DNA of 55,063 bases, taken from NCBI RefSeq assembly GCF_002869965.1, contig NZ_PEBS01000038.1, positions 1 through 55,063 of the forward strand, given 5' to 3'. The notes under the pieces are model-generated. The model was given only the letters and a program-made list of their open reading frames with translations, searched no databases and had not been told where the DNA came from. Origin of the DNA: Janthinobacterium sp. ROICE36. Its GTDB lineage: Bacteria; Pseudomonadota; Gammaproteobacteria; Burkholderiales; Burkholderiaceae_D. The stretch's first letter is position 1. Every line of letters starts with the position of its first letter. Made by a program: the position numbers and the translations under genes. Shown here one piece after another: positions 46,689-55,063 of the stretch.

Positions 46689-47987
46689 ATGGAGCTAGTG
46701 AAACAAACCGCCCCGGCGCGCGCAAACAAGCCGTGGCTGTGGATCCCTTCCCTGTATTTCGGCCAGGGCATTCCCTATGTCGTGGTCATGACCTTGTCCG
46801 TGATCATGTACAAGAACTATGGTTTCAGCAATACGGATATCGCGCTGTATACCAGCTGGCTATACTTGCCCTGGGTCATCAAGCCCCTGTGGTCGCCCTT
46901 CATCGATATGTACCGCACCAAGCGCTTCTGGATCATCGGCCTGCAGTTGGTGATCGGCGCCGCGCTGGCGCTGGTGGCCCTGACGACGTCCTTGCCGCAT
47001 TTTTTTCAGATCAGCCTGGCCATCTTCTGGCTGATGGCCTTCAGTTCCGCCACGCATGATATTGCCGCCGACGGCTTTTATATGCTGGGCCTGGAAGAGC
47101 ACCAGCAAGCGGCCTTTGTCGGCGTGCGCAGCACGTTTTACCGCCTGGCGATGATCGCCGGCCAGGGCGGCCTGGTGTTTCTGGCTGGCTATCTGACGCA
47201 TGCGACGGGCAATGTGCAGCTGGCCTGGTCCGTCGTGTTTGCGATTTTGGCGGGCCTGTTCATCGCCCTCTTCCTGTATCACTATTTTGTCTTGCCGACA
47301 CCGAAGGATGACCGGCCCAGCATCCAGGGCGCCGGTATTTCTCCGCTGCAAGAGTTCGTCGCCACCTTTGCCGCGTTTTTCAAGAAGAAGGATATTCTCG
47401 TCATCCTGGGCTTTTTGCTGCTGTTCCGTCTCGGCGAAGCGCAGCTGTTGAAGCTGGCCGCGCCCTTCCTGCTCGACCCCGTCGCCAAGGGCGGCCTGGG
47501 TCTCAGCACGGAACAGGTGGGCCTGGTCTACGGCACCATCGGCGTGATCGCCCTGACCCTCGGTGGCTTGCTGGGCGGATTCATCATTTCCCGCTTCGGT
47601 TTGAAACGCTGTTTGTGGATCATGGTGCTGTCCGTCCACTTGCCCGACCTGGTTTTCGTTTACCTGGCCAGCGCTTTGCCTAGCAGCATCTATGTGATTG
47701 CCGGCGGCATTGCGCTGGAGCAATTCGGCTATGGCTTCGGTTTCGCTTCCTACATGCTGTACATGATCATGGTCTCCGATGGCGCGCATAAAACGGCCCA
47801 TTACGCCATTTGCACGGGTTTCATGGCCCTGGGCATGATGTTGCCGGGCATGGCCAGCGGCTGGATCCAGCAAATGCTTGGCTACCAGCATTTCTTCATC
47901 TGGGTCTGCATCGCCACCATTCCTGCTTTCATCCTGGCCGCGCTGGTCAAGATCGATCCCGAATTCGGCAAGAAGGCCGAGGCCTGA
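46689..47987 (+). CDS. ampG: AmpG-like muropeptide/MFS permease
   Basis: A 432-residue major-facilitator protein with about twelve helices, of the AmpG/SLC33 type that imports anhydro-muropeptides. The family opening IPSLYFGQGIPYVVVM, WVIKPLWSPFIDMYRTKRFW, SSATHDIAADGFYM and GVRSTFYRLAMIAGQGGL are recognisable. SD AAGGA. Placement between murQ and a cell-wall hydrolase-like lipoprotein supports a recycling role; substrate is inferred. Confidence 0.88.
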   Translation: MELVKQTAPARANKPWLWIPSLYFGQGIPYVVVMTLSVIMYKNYGFSNTDIALYTSWLYLPWVIKPLWSPFIDMYRTKRFWIIGLQLVIGAALALVALTTSLPHFFQISLAIFWLMAFSSATHDIAADGFYMLGLEEHQQAAFVGVRSTFYRLAMIAGQGGLVFLAGYLTHATGNVQLAWSVVFAILAGLFIALFLYHYFVLPTPKDDRPSIQGAGISPLQEFVATFAAFFKKKDILVILGFLLLFRLGEAQLLKLAAPFLLDPVAKGGLGLSTEQVGLVYGTIGVIALTLGGLLGGFIISRFGLKRCLWIMVLSVHLPDLVFVYLASALPSSIYVIAGGIALEQFGYGFGFASYMLYMIMVSDGAHKTAHYAICTGFMALGMMLPGMASGWIQQMLGYQHFFIWVCIATIPAFILAALVKIDPEFGKKAEA

Positions 47988-47997
47988 TTCTTTTGAA

Positions 47998-48028
47998 CTG
48001 TGCGCCCGCAAGGATGGCGGGCGCACAG
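47998..48028 (+). terminator. 12-bp perfect hairpin without U-run after the AmpG-like gene
   Basis: CTGTGCGCCCGC (47998-48009) pairs perfectly with 48017-48028 around AAGGATG, 11 nt past the stop. The following sequence is TAAAATG, so it is not a classical terminator. Confidence 0.5.
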
Positions 48029-48081
48029 TAAAATGCCCGCACCGATACACCTGCGCTCCACCATTGCAAGGAATTGTTTTG

Positions 48082-49731
48082 TTGTCTACTTTCAAAAAAT
48101 GCCTGGGCGGCACGGCTGGCGTGCTGGCCGCGCTGGCCGCCGCCACATTGCTCAGCAGCTGTACCAGCACCAAAATGCCCTCCGCAGTGACGCCGGGCGA
48201 CACGGGTTTGCCGCCCGTGCAGCACATCACGGGCGAAGTGCCGCCGCCGGCGCCGCGCGAGTTCCGCGCCGCCTGGGTCTCGACGGTCGCCAATATCGAC
48301 TGGCCCAGCCGCAGCAATTTGCCGGTCGCCAAGCAGCAAGCCGAGGCGATCGCCATCCTCGACCGCGCCAAGTCCTTGAATCTGAACGCGATTGTGCTGC
48401 AGGTGCGGCCCAGCGCCGATACGATTTACCCGTCGCAACTGGAGCCATGGTCGGAATACCTGACCGGCAAGCAAGGCCAGCCGCCATTGCCGATGTATGA
48501 CCCGCTGGCCTTCTGGGTGGCGCAGGCGCATGCGCGCGGCCTGGAATTGCACGCCTGGTTCAACCCGTACCGGGCCCGTCACGCGACGGCCAAGTCGCCG
48601 CTGGCGCGCGACAGTTTCGCCTCCACCAACCCGGCGTCCGTCAAGCAATACGGCCGCTACCTGTGGATGGATCCGGGTGATGCCGCCGCCTCGAAGCACA
48701 CGACGGACGTGGTACTGGACGTGGTGCGCCGCTACGATATCGATGGCGTGCACATCGACGATTACTTTTATCCGTATCCGATCGACGCGCCCGGCGCCGG
48801 TGCGGGAGCCGAGACGGCCGCGCTGGACGCGGGCAATGGCGGCGCCAAGCGCGAACTGCCGTTTCCCGATGAGCCTTCCTGGCAGCAATATCTGCTGGCC
48901 GGTGGCCAGCTGGACCGCCCTTCCTGGCGCCGCCAGAACGTCAACCGGCTGATCGAATCCTTGTATACCGGCATCCACCGCGAAAAGAGCTGGGTGCGCT
49001 TCGGTATCAGCCCGTTCGGTATCGGCCGTCCCGACCGCCGCCCTGCCGGCATCGTCGGCTTCAGCCAGTACGATAAATTGTATGCGGATGCGGAACTGTG
49101 GCTGGCCAAGGGCTGGCTCGACTATCTGTCGCCGCAGCTGTACTGGCCCGTGGCGCAGGCGCCGCAAGCGTTCGGCGTGCTGCTCGACTACTGGCTGGCG
49201 CATAACCCGTATGGCCGCCATGTGTGGCCGGGCCTGTACACGAGCCGGATCGACAATTCCGCCAAGTCCTTCACGCCGCAAGAGATCATCAAGCAGATCG
49301 ACGTGACGCGCACGCGCCCCGGCGCGAATGGACATGTGCATTTCAGCATGGTGCCGCTGATGCAGAACCGCAAGGGTGTCAGCGAGCAACTCAAGGCAAC
49401 CGTGTATCAAAGCCCTGCCCTGATTCCCGCCACGCCGTGGCTGGGCAAGGAAGCACCGGGTACACCCGTGCTGGCCCTGCGCCGCGATGCCGCCAGACTG
49501 AACGTCAAATTGACGGCGGGTGGCGGCAAAGCAGTGGCGCAGTATGCCGTCTGGGCCCGCTACGGCGAAGACTGGCGTTTTAGCGTGGTCACGGGCCTGC
49601 AAGGCGAGCTGACCCTGGTCGATGATGCCACCGGTAAAGTCAACGCAGTGGTGGTCAGCGCCGTGGACCGTCTCGGCAATGAAAGTCCCCGCGTTACCGT
49701 GCGCGCACCGTTTGCGGCCCCCGCCAAGTAA
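48082..49731 (+). CDS. GHL10 (DUF187) glycoside-hydrolase-like lipoprotein
   Basis: A 549-residue lipoprotein (lipobox LLSSC, Cys near residue 27) with a GHL10 TIM-barrel domain (about residues 60-420): REFRAAWVSTVANIDWPS, LNAIVLQVRPSADTIYPS, ELHAWFNPYRARH and the acidic DGVHIDDYFYPYP that likely carries catalytic residues. Family members (YngK-like) are believed to act on cell-wall or exopolysaccharide glycans. The start is TTG at 48082 with AAGGA as SD; a TTG at 48079 is equally possible. A C-terminal Ig-like segment follows. Its place in a recycling cluster suggests a peptidoglycan glycosidase. Confidence 0.88.
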   Translation: MSTFKKCLGGTAGVLAALAAATLLSSCTSTKMPSAVTPGDTGLPPVQHITGEVPPPAPREFRAAWVSTVANIDWPSRSNLPVAKQQAEAIAILDRAKSLNLNAIVLQVRPSADTIYPSQLEPWSEYLTGKQGQPPLPMYDPLAFWVAQAHARGLELHAWFNPYRARHATAKSPLARDSFASTNPASVKQYGRYLWMDPGDAAASKHTTDVVLDVVRRYDIDGVHIDDYFYPYPIDAPGAGAGAETAALDAGNGGAKRELPFPDEPSWQQYLLAGGQLDRPSWRRQNVNRLIESLYTGIHREKSWVRFGISPFGIGRPDRRPAGIVGFSQYDKLYADAELWLAKGWLDYLSPQLYWPVAQAPQAFGVLLDYWLAHNPYGRHVWPGLYTSRIDNSAKSFTPQEIIKQIDVTRTRPGANGHVHFSMVPLMQNRKGVSEQLKATVYQSPALIPATPWLGKEAPGTPVLALRRDAARLNVKLTAGGGKAVAQYAVWARYGEDWRFSVVTGLQGELTLVDDATGKVNAVVVSAVDRLGNESPRVTVRAPFAAPAK

Positions 49732-49761
49732 TTGTTGCCGGATCTCCGGTAGTCCATAACC

Positions 49762-49798
49762 TGCAGGCATGAAACATGCGCAAGCTTTCATGCCTGCA
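49762..49798 (+). terminator. 13-bp perfect hairpin without U-run after the GHL10 gene
   Basis: TGCAGGCATGAAA (49762-49774) pairs perfectly with 49786-49798 across an 11-nt loop, 30 nt past the GHL10 stop and ahead of the kinase start. No U-run follows. Confidence 0.5.
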
Positions 49799-49825
49799 AG
49801 CTCCGCTTGGCTTTACACTCATGCC

Positions 49826-50773
49826 ATGATTTCCATCTCTACAGCCCATCATGCGGTGCCCGTGCTGGGCCTGGGCATCGACGCGGGCGGCACGCAGACG
49901 CGCTGGGCATTGGCCACCGTTGACGGCGCCATCGTGGCCGACGGCGCCGTGGAAGGCTTGTCTGCCTTGCAAATGAGCAGCGATGCGGGTCGCGCGGCCG
50001 TGCATGCCACGTTTACCCGGCTGTGCCAGGCCGTGCTGGCTGTCGGCCAGCCGTGTGCCGTGGTGGCGGGCTTGACGGGCTTTGGTGGCGACGATGTTGC
50101 GCTGGCGCAAACGCTGGCCACCTTGCTGGCGCTGGACGCCGCCCACGTCAGCGTGGGCAACGATATCGACATTGCCTATCGTGACAGTTTTGAACCGGGC
50201 GAAGGGTATCTGGTCTACGCTGGCACGGGCTCGATTGCCGCCTGGATCGATGTGAATGGCGGCTTTCACCGCGCGGGCGGGCGCGGCGTGCTGCTCGACG
50301 ATGGCGGCGGCGGCTACTGGATTGCGCGTGAAGCCTTGCGCCACATCTGGCGCCGCGAAGACGAGGCGCCCGGCAGCTGGCAAAGCTCGCCCATGGCCGG
50401 GGCCGTGTTTGCGCAACTGGGCGGTAGCGACTGGTCGCTGTCGCGTGCCTTCATGTATGGCCAGGACCGGGGGGCCATTGGCCGGCTGGCGCTGGCCGTG
50501 GCCGCCAGTGCAGACGCCGACCCGCTGGCGCTGGACATCTTGCAGCGCGCGGGGCAGGAACTGGCAAGATTGGCGCTGGCACTGACGGCCCGCCACGGCC
50601 CGCGTCCCGTGGTGCTGGCGGGCCGCGCGGCGCAGTTGCACCCGGCCATCGCGGCAGCCATGCGCGCCGCTTTGCCTGTATCGTTGATGATGGAGCAAAA
50701 AGTTGCCCGTTCGCATGAGGCTGCGGCCAAGCTGGCAGCCAGGACGGCCAGCTTGTGTGCCGGTAAAGACTGA
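49826..50773 (+). CDS. nagK: BadF/BadG-type N-acetylglucosamine/amino-sugar kinase
   Basis: A 315-residue ASKHA-fold kinase with the phosphate-1 motif GLGIDAGGTQTRWAL, the phosphate-2 GTGSIAAW and DDGGGGYWIAREAL in the middle of the protein. The NagK/MurK-like family phosphorylates GlcNAc or MurNAc, producing GlcNAc-6-P or the MurQ substrate MurNAc-6-P. The start at 49826 (MISIST) has a weak SD; an in-frame ATG at 49769 lies within the hairpin and is less likely. Which sugar is used cannot be decided from sequence. Confidence 0.85.
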   Translation: MISISTAHHAVPVLGLGIDAGGTQTRWALATVDGAIVADGAVEGLSALQMSSDAGRAAVHATFTRLCQAVLAVGQPCAVVAGLTGFGGDDVALAQTLATLLALDAAHVSVGNDIDIAYRDSFEPGEGYLVYAGTGSIAAWIDVNGGFHRAGGRGVLLDDGGGGYWIAREALRHIWRREDEAPGSWQSSPMAGAVFAQLGGSDWSLSRAFMYGQDRGAIGRLALAVAASADADPLALDILQRAGQELARLALALTARHGPRPVVLAGRAAQLHPAIAAAMRAALPVSLMMEQKVARSHEAAAKLAARTASLCAGKD

Positions 50774-50803
50774 CTATTTTATTCACCCGAACATGGATCT
50801 TTC

Positions 50804-51619
50804 ATGAAAAAAATCGCCCTCGCCCTGCTGGTGGCCCTGCTCTCCGCCTGTACCACGCCCGCGCCGCACCTCGACCACAGCTTGACGGCGCGCAGCCAGA
50901 GCCCGCGCGTGAAATTCATCGTCATCCATTACACGGTCAGCGACTTGCCCCGCTCGATCAAGATCCTGACGGAACAAGTGGTCAGCAGCCATTATTTGCT
51001 GACCGACACAGACAAGCCGAAGTTTTACGTGCTGGTCGACGAATCACGCCAGGCCAATCACGCGGGTGTGAGTAACTGGAAGACTTATACACAGTTAAAT
51101 GTCAGTTCGATCGGCATCGAGATCGTCAATCCCGGCTACAAGGACACGCCGGAAGGCCGCCTCTGGTATCCCTTCCCGCAGGCGCAGATCGATGAGCTGA
51201 TTCCGCTGTTGAAAGATATCCAGGCCCGTTACAACATCGCGCCGGAAAATATCCTCGGCCACAACGAAATCGCGCCGCAGCGCAAGCAAGACCCGGGCCC
51301 GCTGTTCCCTTGGCGCCAGCTGGCCGCTGCGGGCTTGATCGCCTGGCCGGACGCCAATCGTGTCGCCGGACAGCGCCTTATTTTTGAGCAACAAGTGCCG
51401 GACGCCGTCTGGTTCCAGAAAAAGCTGGCCCAGCACGGCTATGCGACGCCGAACACGGGCATCTTCGATGAAGCGACGCGTAATGTGCTGATCGCCTTCC
51501 AGATGAAATACCGCAACACATTGTTTGACGGCATGCCCGATGGCGAAACGGCGGCCCTGCTGGAAGTGCTGACGACGCCGGCCCCAGCGGTTGCAACACC
51601 TGCTGTTGTAGCAAAGTAG
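50804..51619 (+). CDS. amiD: AmiD-like N-acetylmuramoyl-L-alanine amidase lipoprotein
   Basis: A 271-residue zinc amidase that removes the peptide from MurNAc or anhydroMurNAc. Lipobox LLSACT near residue 16; the amidase_2 domain (about 30-190) has zinc ligands in VIHYTVS, ESRQANHAGVSNW and GHNEIAPQRKQDPGPLFPW. A C-terminal peptidoglycan-binding domain (about 205-255; TGIFDEATRNVLIAFQMKY) follows, the AmiD rather than AmpD architecture. It acts in the periplasm at the outer membrane. Confidence 0.94.
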   Translation: MKKIALALLVALLSACTTPAPHLDHSLTARSQSPRVKFIVIHYTVSDLPRSIKILTEQVVSSHYLLTDTDKPKFYVLVDESRQANHAGVSNWKTYTQLNVSSIGIEIVNPGYKDTPEGRLWYPFPQAQIDELIPLLKDIQARYNIAPENILGHNEIAPQRKQDPGPLFPWRQLAAAGLIAWPDANRVAGQRLIFEQQVPDAVWFQKKLAQHGYATPNTGIFDEATRNVLIAFQMKYRNTLFDGMPDGETAALLEVLTTPAPAVATPAVVAK

Positions 51620-51702
51620 CATGGACGTTCCAGCCCATGACTTTTTCTTATATGCTGAACGTTGACGGCCCAGGTGGCCAAAGCAAGGTAAAGGAATAGC
51701 TC

Positions 51703-52605
51703 ATGCGGCTGCGTCATATCGAAGTGTTTCATGCCATCATGCAAGTTGGCACCATCAGCGGTGCGGCCCAGGTGCTGCATATCTCGCAGCCGGCCGTGAC
51801 CAAGGTCTTGCAGCATTGTGAGTTGCAACTGGGTATGCCGCTGTTCGAGCGCGTGCGAGGCAAGCTGTACCCGAAACCCGAGGCGCACCGTTTGTTTGTC
51901 GAGACGGAAAAGCTCAACCGCGATTTATTGGGCATCCGCCGCCTGGCGGCCAGCCTGAAGGGTCATGCGGTGGAAACCATCCGTTTGGTGTCCACGCCGA
52001 CGCTCGCCATCAGCGTCTTGCCGTTTGCCATGACGGAATGGCGGCGTGACTTTCCCCACACGCGTTGCCAGCTGGCCACCCACCACACGGGTGAGATCGT
52101 CAATACCCTGCGCCTGGGTGAAGCGGACCTGGCCGTATCGCTGCAAGACCCGCGCCATCCGGGCATCGTGGCCGAACCCATCGCGCAGGGCGTCATGACG
52201 GTGATCGCGCCAGCCGGCACCTGGCATGCGGCCGATTGCGGCACGCCCTTGACGGCGCATGGCCTGAATGGCGAGCTGATCGGCCATGCGGACAACGATC
52301 CGTTGGGTGAACTGGTGGTGGCCGCCTGCGAGGCGCAGGATATCCACCCTGTCTTCAGTACCGTGGTGCAAACCTATCAAATTGCCCGTTCGCTGGTGGA
52401 AGCGGGCGCCGGCATGGCCGTGGTCGACCCGTTTACGGCCGCCTCCGGTTCGCCCGAGCGGCTGCAGCGCCGGCCTTGGGCGCCTACCATCCCCATCCAA
52501 CTGTATTTATTGACGGCCAGTCACTCGCCGCTGTCGCATGGCGCGCGGCGCCTGGCCGACAGCATCGGCGTGGCGGCGCGCAACTGCCTGGAAAGAGGCG
52601 TCTGA
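51703..52605 (+). CDS. LysR-family transcriptional regulator
   Basis: A 300-residue LysR regulator: HTH at residues about 3-60 (HIEVFHAIMQVGTISGAAQV, ISQPAVTKVLQHCELQLG) and a periplasmic-binding-like effector domain (about 90-295). Its stop overlaps the ddpX start by 1 nt (TGATG), so the two are coupled. It probably controls ddpX and perhaps the recycling cluster; effector unknown. Confidence 0.92.
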   Translation: MRLRHIEVFHAIMQVGTISGAAQVLHISQPAVTKVLQHCELQLGMPLFERVRGKLYPKPEAHRLFVETEKLNRDLLGIRRLAASLKGHAVETIRLVSTPTLAISVLPFAMTEWRRDFPHTRCQLATHHTGEIVNTLRLGEADLAVSLQDPRHPGIVAEPIAQGVMTVIAPAGTWHAADCGTPLTAHGLNGELIGHADNDPLGELVVAACEAQDIHPVFSTVVQTYQIARSLVEAGAGMAVVDPFTAASGSPERLQRRPWAPTIPIQLYLLTASHSPLSHGARRLADSIGVAARNCLERGV

Positions 52606-53219
52606 TGTCTGTTGCAAGTTTGCAATTGGAAGCGGTTGGCGACGATCCGCAATTTCGTCACTTGAGCAGCATCGCCGGCATCGCCGTCGACTTGCGCTAC
52701 GCCACGCCCGACAATTTCGTCGGACGCGACTTATATAGCCCCATCGATTGCGCCTGGCTGCACCGCGATGCGGCCGCCGCACTGGAAAAGGCCGTGGCCT
52801 GGCTGGCCGCGCAGCGCCCCGATCATCATTTATTGGTGCTCGATGCCCTGCGCCCGCAACGGGTGCAGCAGCAATTGTGGGATGCGCTGCAGGGAACGGA
52901 GTTGTTGGGCTACATCGCGGAACCGTCGCGCGGCTCCATCCACTCGTTCGGCATGGCCCTCGACCTCACCATCGTCGGCCGGGACGGGAAGGAACTGGAC
53001 ATGGGCACGGGCTTTGATGATTTAAGTGAGCGCTCACATCCGGCTCTGGAGCTGGTTTTTCTGGAAAGCGGGGAGATTACGCAAGAGCACGTGGCGCATC
53101 GCCGCTTGTTGCGCGACGCCATGTTCCATGCGGGTTTCTTTGGCATCAACAGCGAATGGTGGCATTTCGATTGCGGTGACCGGGTGCTGGTGCGCCAGAC
53201 CTACACCCGGGTACTCTGA
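52605..53219 (+). CDS. ddpX: D-alanyl-D-alanine dipeptidase (DdpX/VanX)
   Basis: A 204-residue zinc dipeptidase hydrolysing D-Ala-D-Ala. The VanX motifs are intact: VDLRYATPDNFVG, LDALRPQRVQ, the zinc-binding SIHSFGMALD (SxHxxGxAxD), GTGFDDLSERSH and EWWHF. The ATG at 52605 with AAGAGG as SD is preferred over a longer frame beginning in the LysR gene. With AmiD, MurQ and AmpG it indicates D-Ala recovery from cell-wall peptides, not necessarily vancomycin resistance, as no vanA/vanH homologues are in the window. Confidence 0.94.
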   Translation: MSVASLQLEAVGDDPQFRHLSSIAGIAVDLRYATPDNFVGRDLYSPIDCAWLHRDAAAALEKAVAWLAAQRPDHHLLVLDALRPQRVQQQLWDALQGTELLGYIAEPSRGSIHSFGMALDLTIVGRDGKELDMGTGFDDLSERSHPALELVFLESGEITQEHVAHRRLLRDAMFHAGFFGINSEWWHFDCGDRVLVRQTYTRVL

Positions 53220-54599
53220 CTAGAAGACTTGTAAACCCTTCAGCATCACGATCAGGATCAGCACGGGCGAGACAAAGCGCAGCAGGAACAGCAGCACATG
53301 CGCCAAGGTCTTGTTTTGCAACTGGCCATGATTGCTGATTGCCTCGATGAAATGCTGCTTGCCCCAGGCCCAGCCTGTAAACAAGGCAATCGCGATGCCG
53401 CCCACGGGCAGGAAGATATTCGACGAGACGAAGTCGAACAGATCAAACATATTCAAGTTAAACAGCTTGAAGTCGGCCAGGGTGCTGTTACTCAGGGCGC
53501 ACACGGAACCGAGCACGGCCAGCAGCAGCATGGTCACCACGGTGGCCTTGGTGCGCGTCCAGCCGAAGCGTTCATGGAAAATCACCACGGGCACTTCCAT
53601 CAGCGACAGCATCGCGCCCGTTGCGGCGACGGCAGCAAGGATGAAGAACACCAGCATCAGGACTTGCCCCATGGGAATTTGCGAGAAAACTGCCGGAATC
53701 GTGATGAACACCAGCGACGGTCCCGCGCTGGGGGCGAAGCCAAACGTGAACACGGCGGGGAAGATGGCGATGCCGGCCAGCATCGATACGCCGAGGTCGG
53801 CCGCCATGACGCGTAAAGTGGTGACAGGGATATTCTGGTCGTCGCGGAAATAGCTGCCGTAGGTCATCATCGTACCCATGCCGACGGACAATTTGAAGAA
53901 GGCCAGGCCCATGGCCGTCAGCACGACGGAAGCCGTCAGCTTGGAAAAATCAGGACGAAACAAGAAGGCCAGGCCTAGACCCGCTTTATCGAGCGACAGG
54001 CTGACCGCGCAGAGCAGGAGCAGCAACAGGAACAGCCGCGGCATCAGTTTCTTGGCAATCGCCTCGATACCCTTGGTCACACCCAGCATCAATATGCCGC
54101 CGATAAACAGCAGCACGCCCCATTGCCAGAACAGCGATTGCAGGGGATTGCTGATCAGCGAGGCAAAGGCCGCTTCCGTCACCAGCTTGTCGCTGCTGAG
54201 GATGGAGCCATCGATGGACTTGGCGATATACGCAAACACCCAGCCCACCACCTCCGAGTAAAACGCGACGATCAGGAAGGCGGCGATCATGCCGATCACG
54301 CCGACCAGCCACCAGGGTTTGCCCTTCGGTGCCAGCTGTTCCATGGTGGAGATGGGATTGACCTTCGCGCGGCGCCCCAGGGTGATTTCCGCGATCATCA
54401 CGGGCAGGCCTACTAATAAGGTGGCGAGTAAATAGATGAGCAGGAAGCCAGCGCCGCCATTGGCGCCCGTCAGGTAGGGGAACTTCCAGATATTGCCGAG
54501 GCCGACTGCGGAACCGAGGGTGGCGGCGAGCACGCCGAAACCAGTGCTAAAGCCAGCTCGTTTCAGGGTCAGGCCTGATCCTTGAGCTTGTTGTTTCAT
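53220..54599 (-). CDS. Sodium-dependent NSS/SNF transporter
   Basis: A 459-residue neurotransmitter:sodium symporter with about eleven to twelve helices. The first-helix signature GFGVLAATLGSAVGLGNIWKFPY, GGAGFLLIYL and TMMTYGSYF are characteristic. Members import amino acids such as alanine, tyrosine or leucine. The start at 54599 omits a 22-residue open extension. Its stop abuts the ddpX stop (no gap) with no terminator between the convergent genes. A link to D-Ala or amino-acid recovery is speculative. Confidence 0.93.
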   Translation of the reverse strand: MKQQAQGSGLTLKRAGFSTGFGVLAATLGSAVGLGNIWKFPYLTGANGGAGFLLIYLLATLLVGLPVMIAEITLGRRAKVNPISTMEQLAPKGKPWWLVGVIGMIAAFLIVAFYSEVVGWVFAYIAKSIDGSILSSDKLVTEAAFASLISNPLQSLFWQWGVLLFIGGILMLGVTKGIEAIAKKLMPRLFLLLLLLCAVSLSLDKAGLGLAFLFRPDFSKLTASVVLTAMGLAFFKLSVGMGTMMTYGSYFRDDQNIPVTTLRVMAADLGVSMLAGIAIFPAVFTFGFAPSAGPSLVFITIPAVFSQIPMGQVLMLVFFILAAVAATGAMLSLMEVPVVIFHERFGWTRTKATVVTMLLLAVLGSVCALSNSTLADFKLFNLNMFDLFDFVSSNIFLPVGGIAIALFTGWAWGKQHFIEAISNHGQLQNKTLAHVLLFLLRFVSPVLILIVMLKGLQVF

Positions 54600-54670
54600 G
54601 GTGAATCTTCTATGTATGGAGGCGGATTTGCGCTGAGGGGGCGAAATTGTAGCAGTTGAATGCAAAAGCC
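54600..54670. other. Intergenic region between the NSS gene and the rRNA promoter
   Basis: No gene or repeat is evident. It must contain the minus-strand promoter of the NSS transporter and the upstream part of the divergent rRNA promoter. Confidence 0.4.
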
Positions 54671-54699
54671 TTGCTACTACCGGGACGCTTTGCTATAGT
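54671..54699 (+). promoter_or_regulatory. Putative rRNA operon promoter
   Basis: TTGCTA (-35, 54671-54676), 17-nt spacer, TATAGT (-10, 54694-54699), followed by a GC-rich discriminator (TCGCCCCC). This is the layout of stringently controlled rrn promoters and it drives the leader below. Confidence 0.7.
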
Positions 54700-55063
54700 T
54701 CGCCCCCTCGCTGAACGATGCATGCAAATGCAGAGTAAAGCGGGTAAAAAAGAAGGTTGACGACATGCTGAAAAAGCTTCATACTCTTCCTTCTTCGCAG
54801 CTGACAAACACAACGCTTTGTCGATAGCGCGAGAGCAGTAAATAAGCAGCACCGAATACCGTTCTTTAACAATTAACAGTCGATAAGTGTGGGCATTTGA
54901 TGTAAGTGCAGCAGCGATCTTCGGATTGCTGTAAAGCTTAAAATATCAAATGTTCACAAGAAATAATGAAATAGGATACTTCTTCGGAAGTAGCCTGTCA
55001 GTTTTTTGAGTGAGCAAATCTTTTGCAATGCAAAAGATTTGGATGGTAGTGATACTGTCCGAC
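54700..55063 (+). other. rRNA operon leader (16S 5' leader, partial)
   Basis: The sequence after the promoter is leader RNA typical of beta-proteobacterial rrn operons (TTCTTTAACAATTAACAG, ATAAGTGTGGGCATTTGATG, TTTTTTGAGTGAGC). It contains stem-loops with UUCG tetraloops at 54912-54931 and 54973-54996, an 11-bp stem at 55015-55041, and a long-range pairing of GGCATTTGA (54892-54900) with TCAAATGTT (54946-54954), consistent with RNase III processing. The 16S gene itself begins beyond the window; an ITS origin is less likely because the promoter is present. Confidence 0.75.
54860..54871 (+). promoter_or_regulatory. rrn boxA antitermination site
   Basis: CGTTCTTTAACA closely matches the rrn boxA core (TGCTCTTTAACA), the NusB-S10 binding site. 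Confidence 0.85.

Noticed and set aside
46860..49791. Long minus-strand open frames opposite ampG and the GHL10 gene
   Set aside because: They are low-complexity, His/Arg/Gln-rich mirror translations of well-supported plus-strand genes in high-GC DNA, with no recognisable motifs.
52476..52604. Longer ddpX start inside the LysR gene
   Set aside because: The 43 extra residues have no family counterpart; the TGATG coupling and SD favour 52605.
52605..53219. Vancomycin-resistance cassette
   Set aside because: Only a DdpX/VanX dipeptidase is present; no vanH or vanA ligase is adjacent, and the context is peptidoglycan recycling.

Overview
The window is high-GC beta-proteobacterial DNA. Gene content and order (cbb3 oxidase maturation genes next to hemN, ybeD/lipB/lipA, the rsmI/lpoA/yraN/diaA/dolP neighbourhood, liu leucine-degradation genes, a muropeptide recycling cluster) and the rRNA-operon leader at the right edge suggest Oxalobacteraceae, probably Janthinobacterium or a close relative. 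This is inferred from family knowledge; no database search was possible. Both ends look like assembly limits: the left end dissolves into G-rich low-complexity sequence with a run of 25 G, and the right end stops inside an rRNA leader.

Layout. (1) 1-6634, minus strand: a likely microaerobic unit of an Aer-like PAS chemoreceptor, hemN, a TauE/SafE-type membrane protein, ccoI and ccoS, with a perfect FNR/Anr box at 6734-6747 ahead of it. (2) 6830-11292: a PAS-GGDEF-EAL protein, a YiaA/B membrane protein, a DUF808 protein and a LysE exporter. (3) 11396-12882: a FecR/DUF6600 exported protein broken by a frameshift at a 12-G run. (4) 13207-18108: ybeD, then lipB-lipA, separated by a Bcr/CflA efflux pump and a divergent MocR regulator. 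(5) 18261-23606: a TonB-dependent receptor with a DUF2946 protein, an unusual PEBP-AraC chimera, a PepSY membrane protein and a thioesterase. (6) 23609-29545: an ECF sigma/anti-sigma pair, a TlpA-like thioredoxin, and dolP-diaA-yraN-lpoA divergent from rsmI. (7) 29585-30514: a TonB-like proline-rich protein and tRNA-Pro(TGG) with a clear promoter and terminator. (8) 30577-41421: one co-oriented block in which bioA-bioF-bioD-bioB sits inside the leucine/isovalerate degradation genes (liuB, liuC, liuD, ghrA-like, liuE). (9) 41462-53219: ychJ carrying a perfect palindrome, dadA, a serine hydrolase, then a peptidoglycan-recycling cluster (GntR regulator, murQ, ampG-like, GHL10 lipoprotein, sugar kinase, amiD, LysR, ddpX). 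(10) 53220-55063: a sodium-dependent (NSS) transporter and an rRNA promoter, boxA and leader.

How the genes work together. Region 1 matures the high-affinity cbb3 oxidase and makes haem without oxygen, alongside a redox-sensing receptor. Region 8 couples synthesis of biotin to a biotin-dependent carboxylase. Region 9 breaks down and re-imports cell-wall fragments, including D-alanine chemistry (DdpX, DadA). The most unusual items are the PEBP-AraC chimera with a junction repeat, the palindrome inside ychJ, the bio-in-liu arrangement, and a recurrent class of long perfect hairpins without a U-run between genes.
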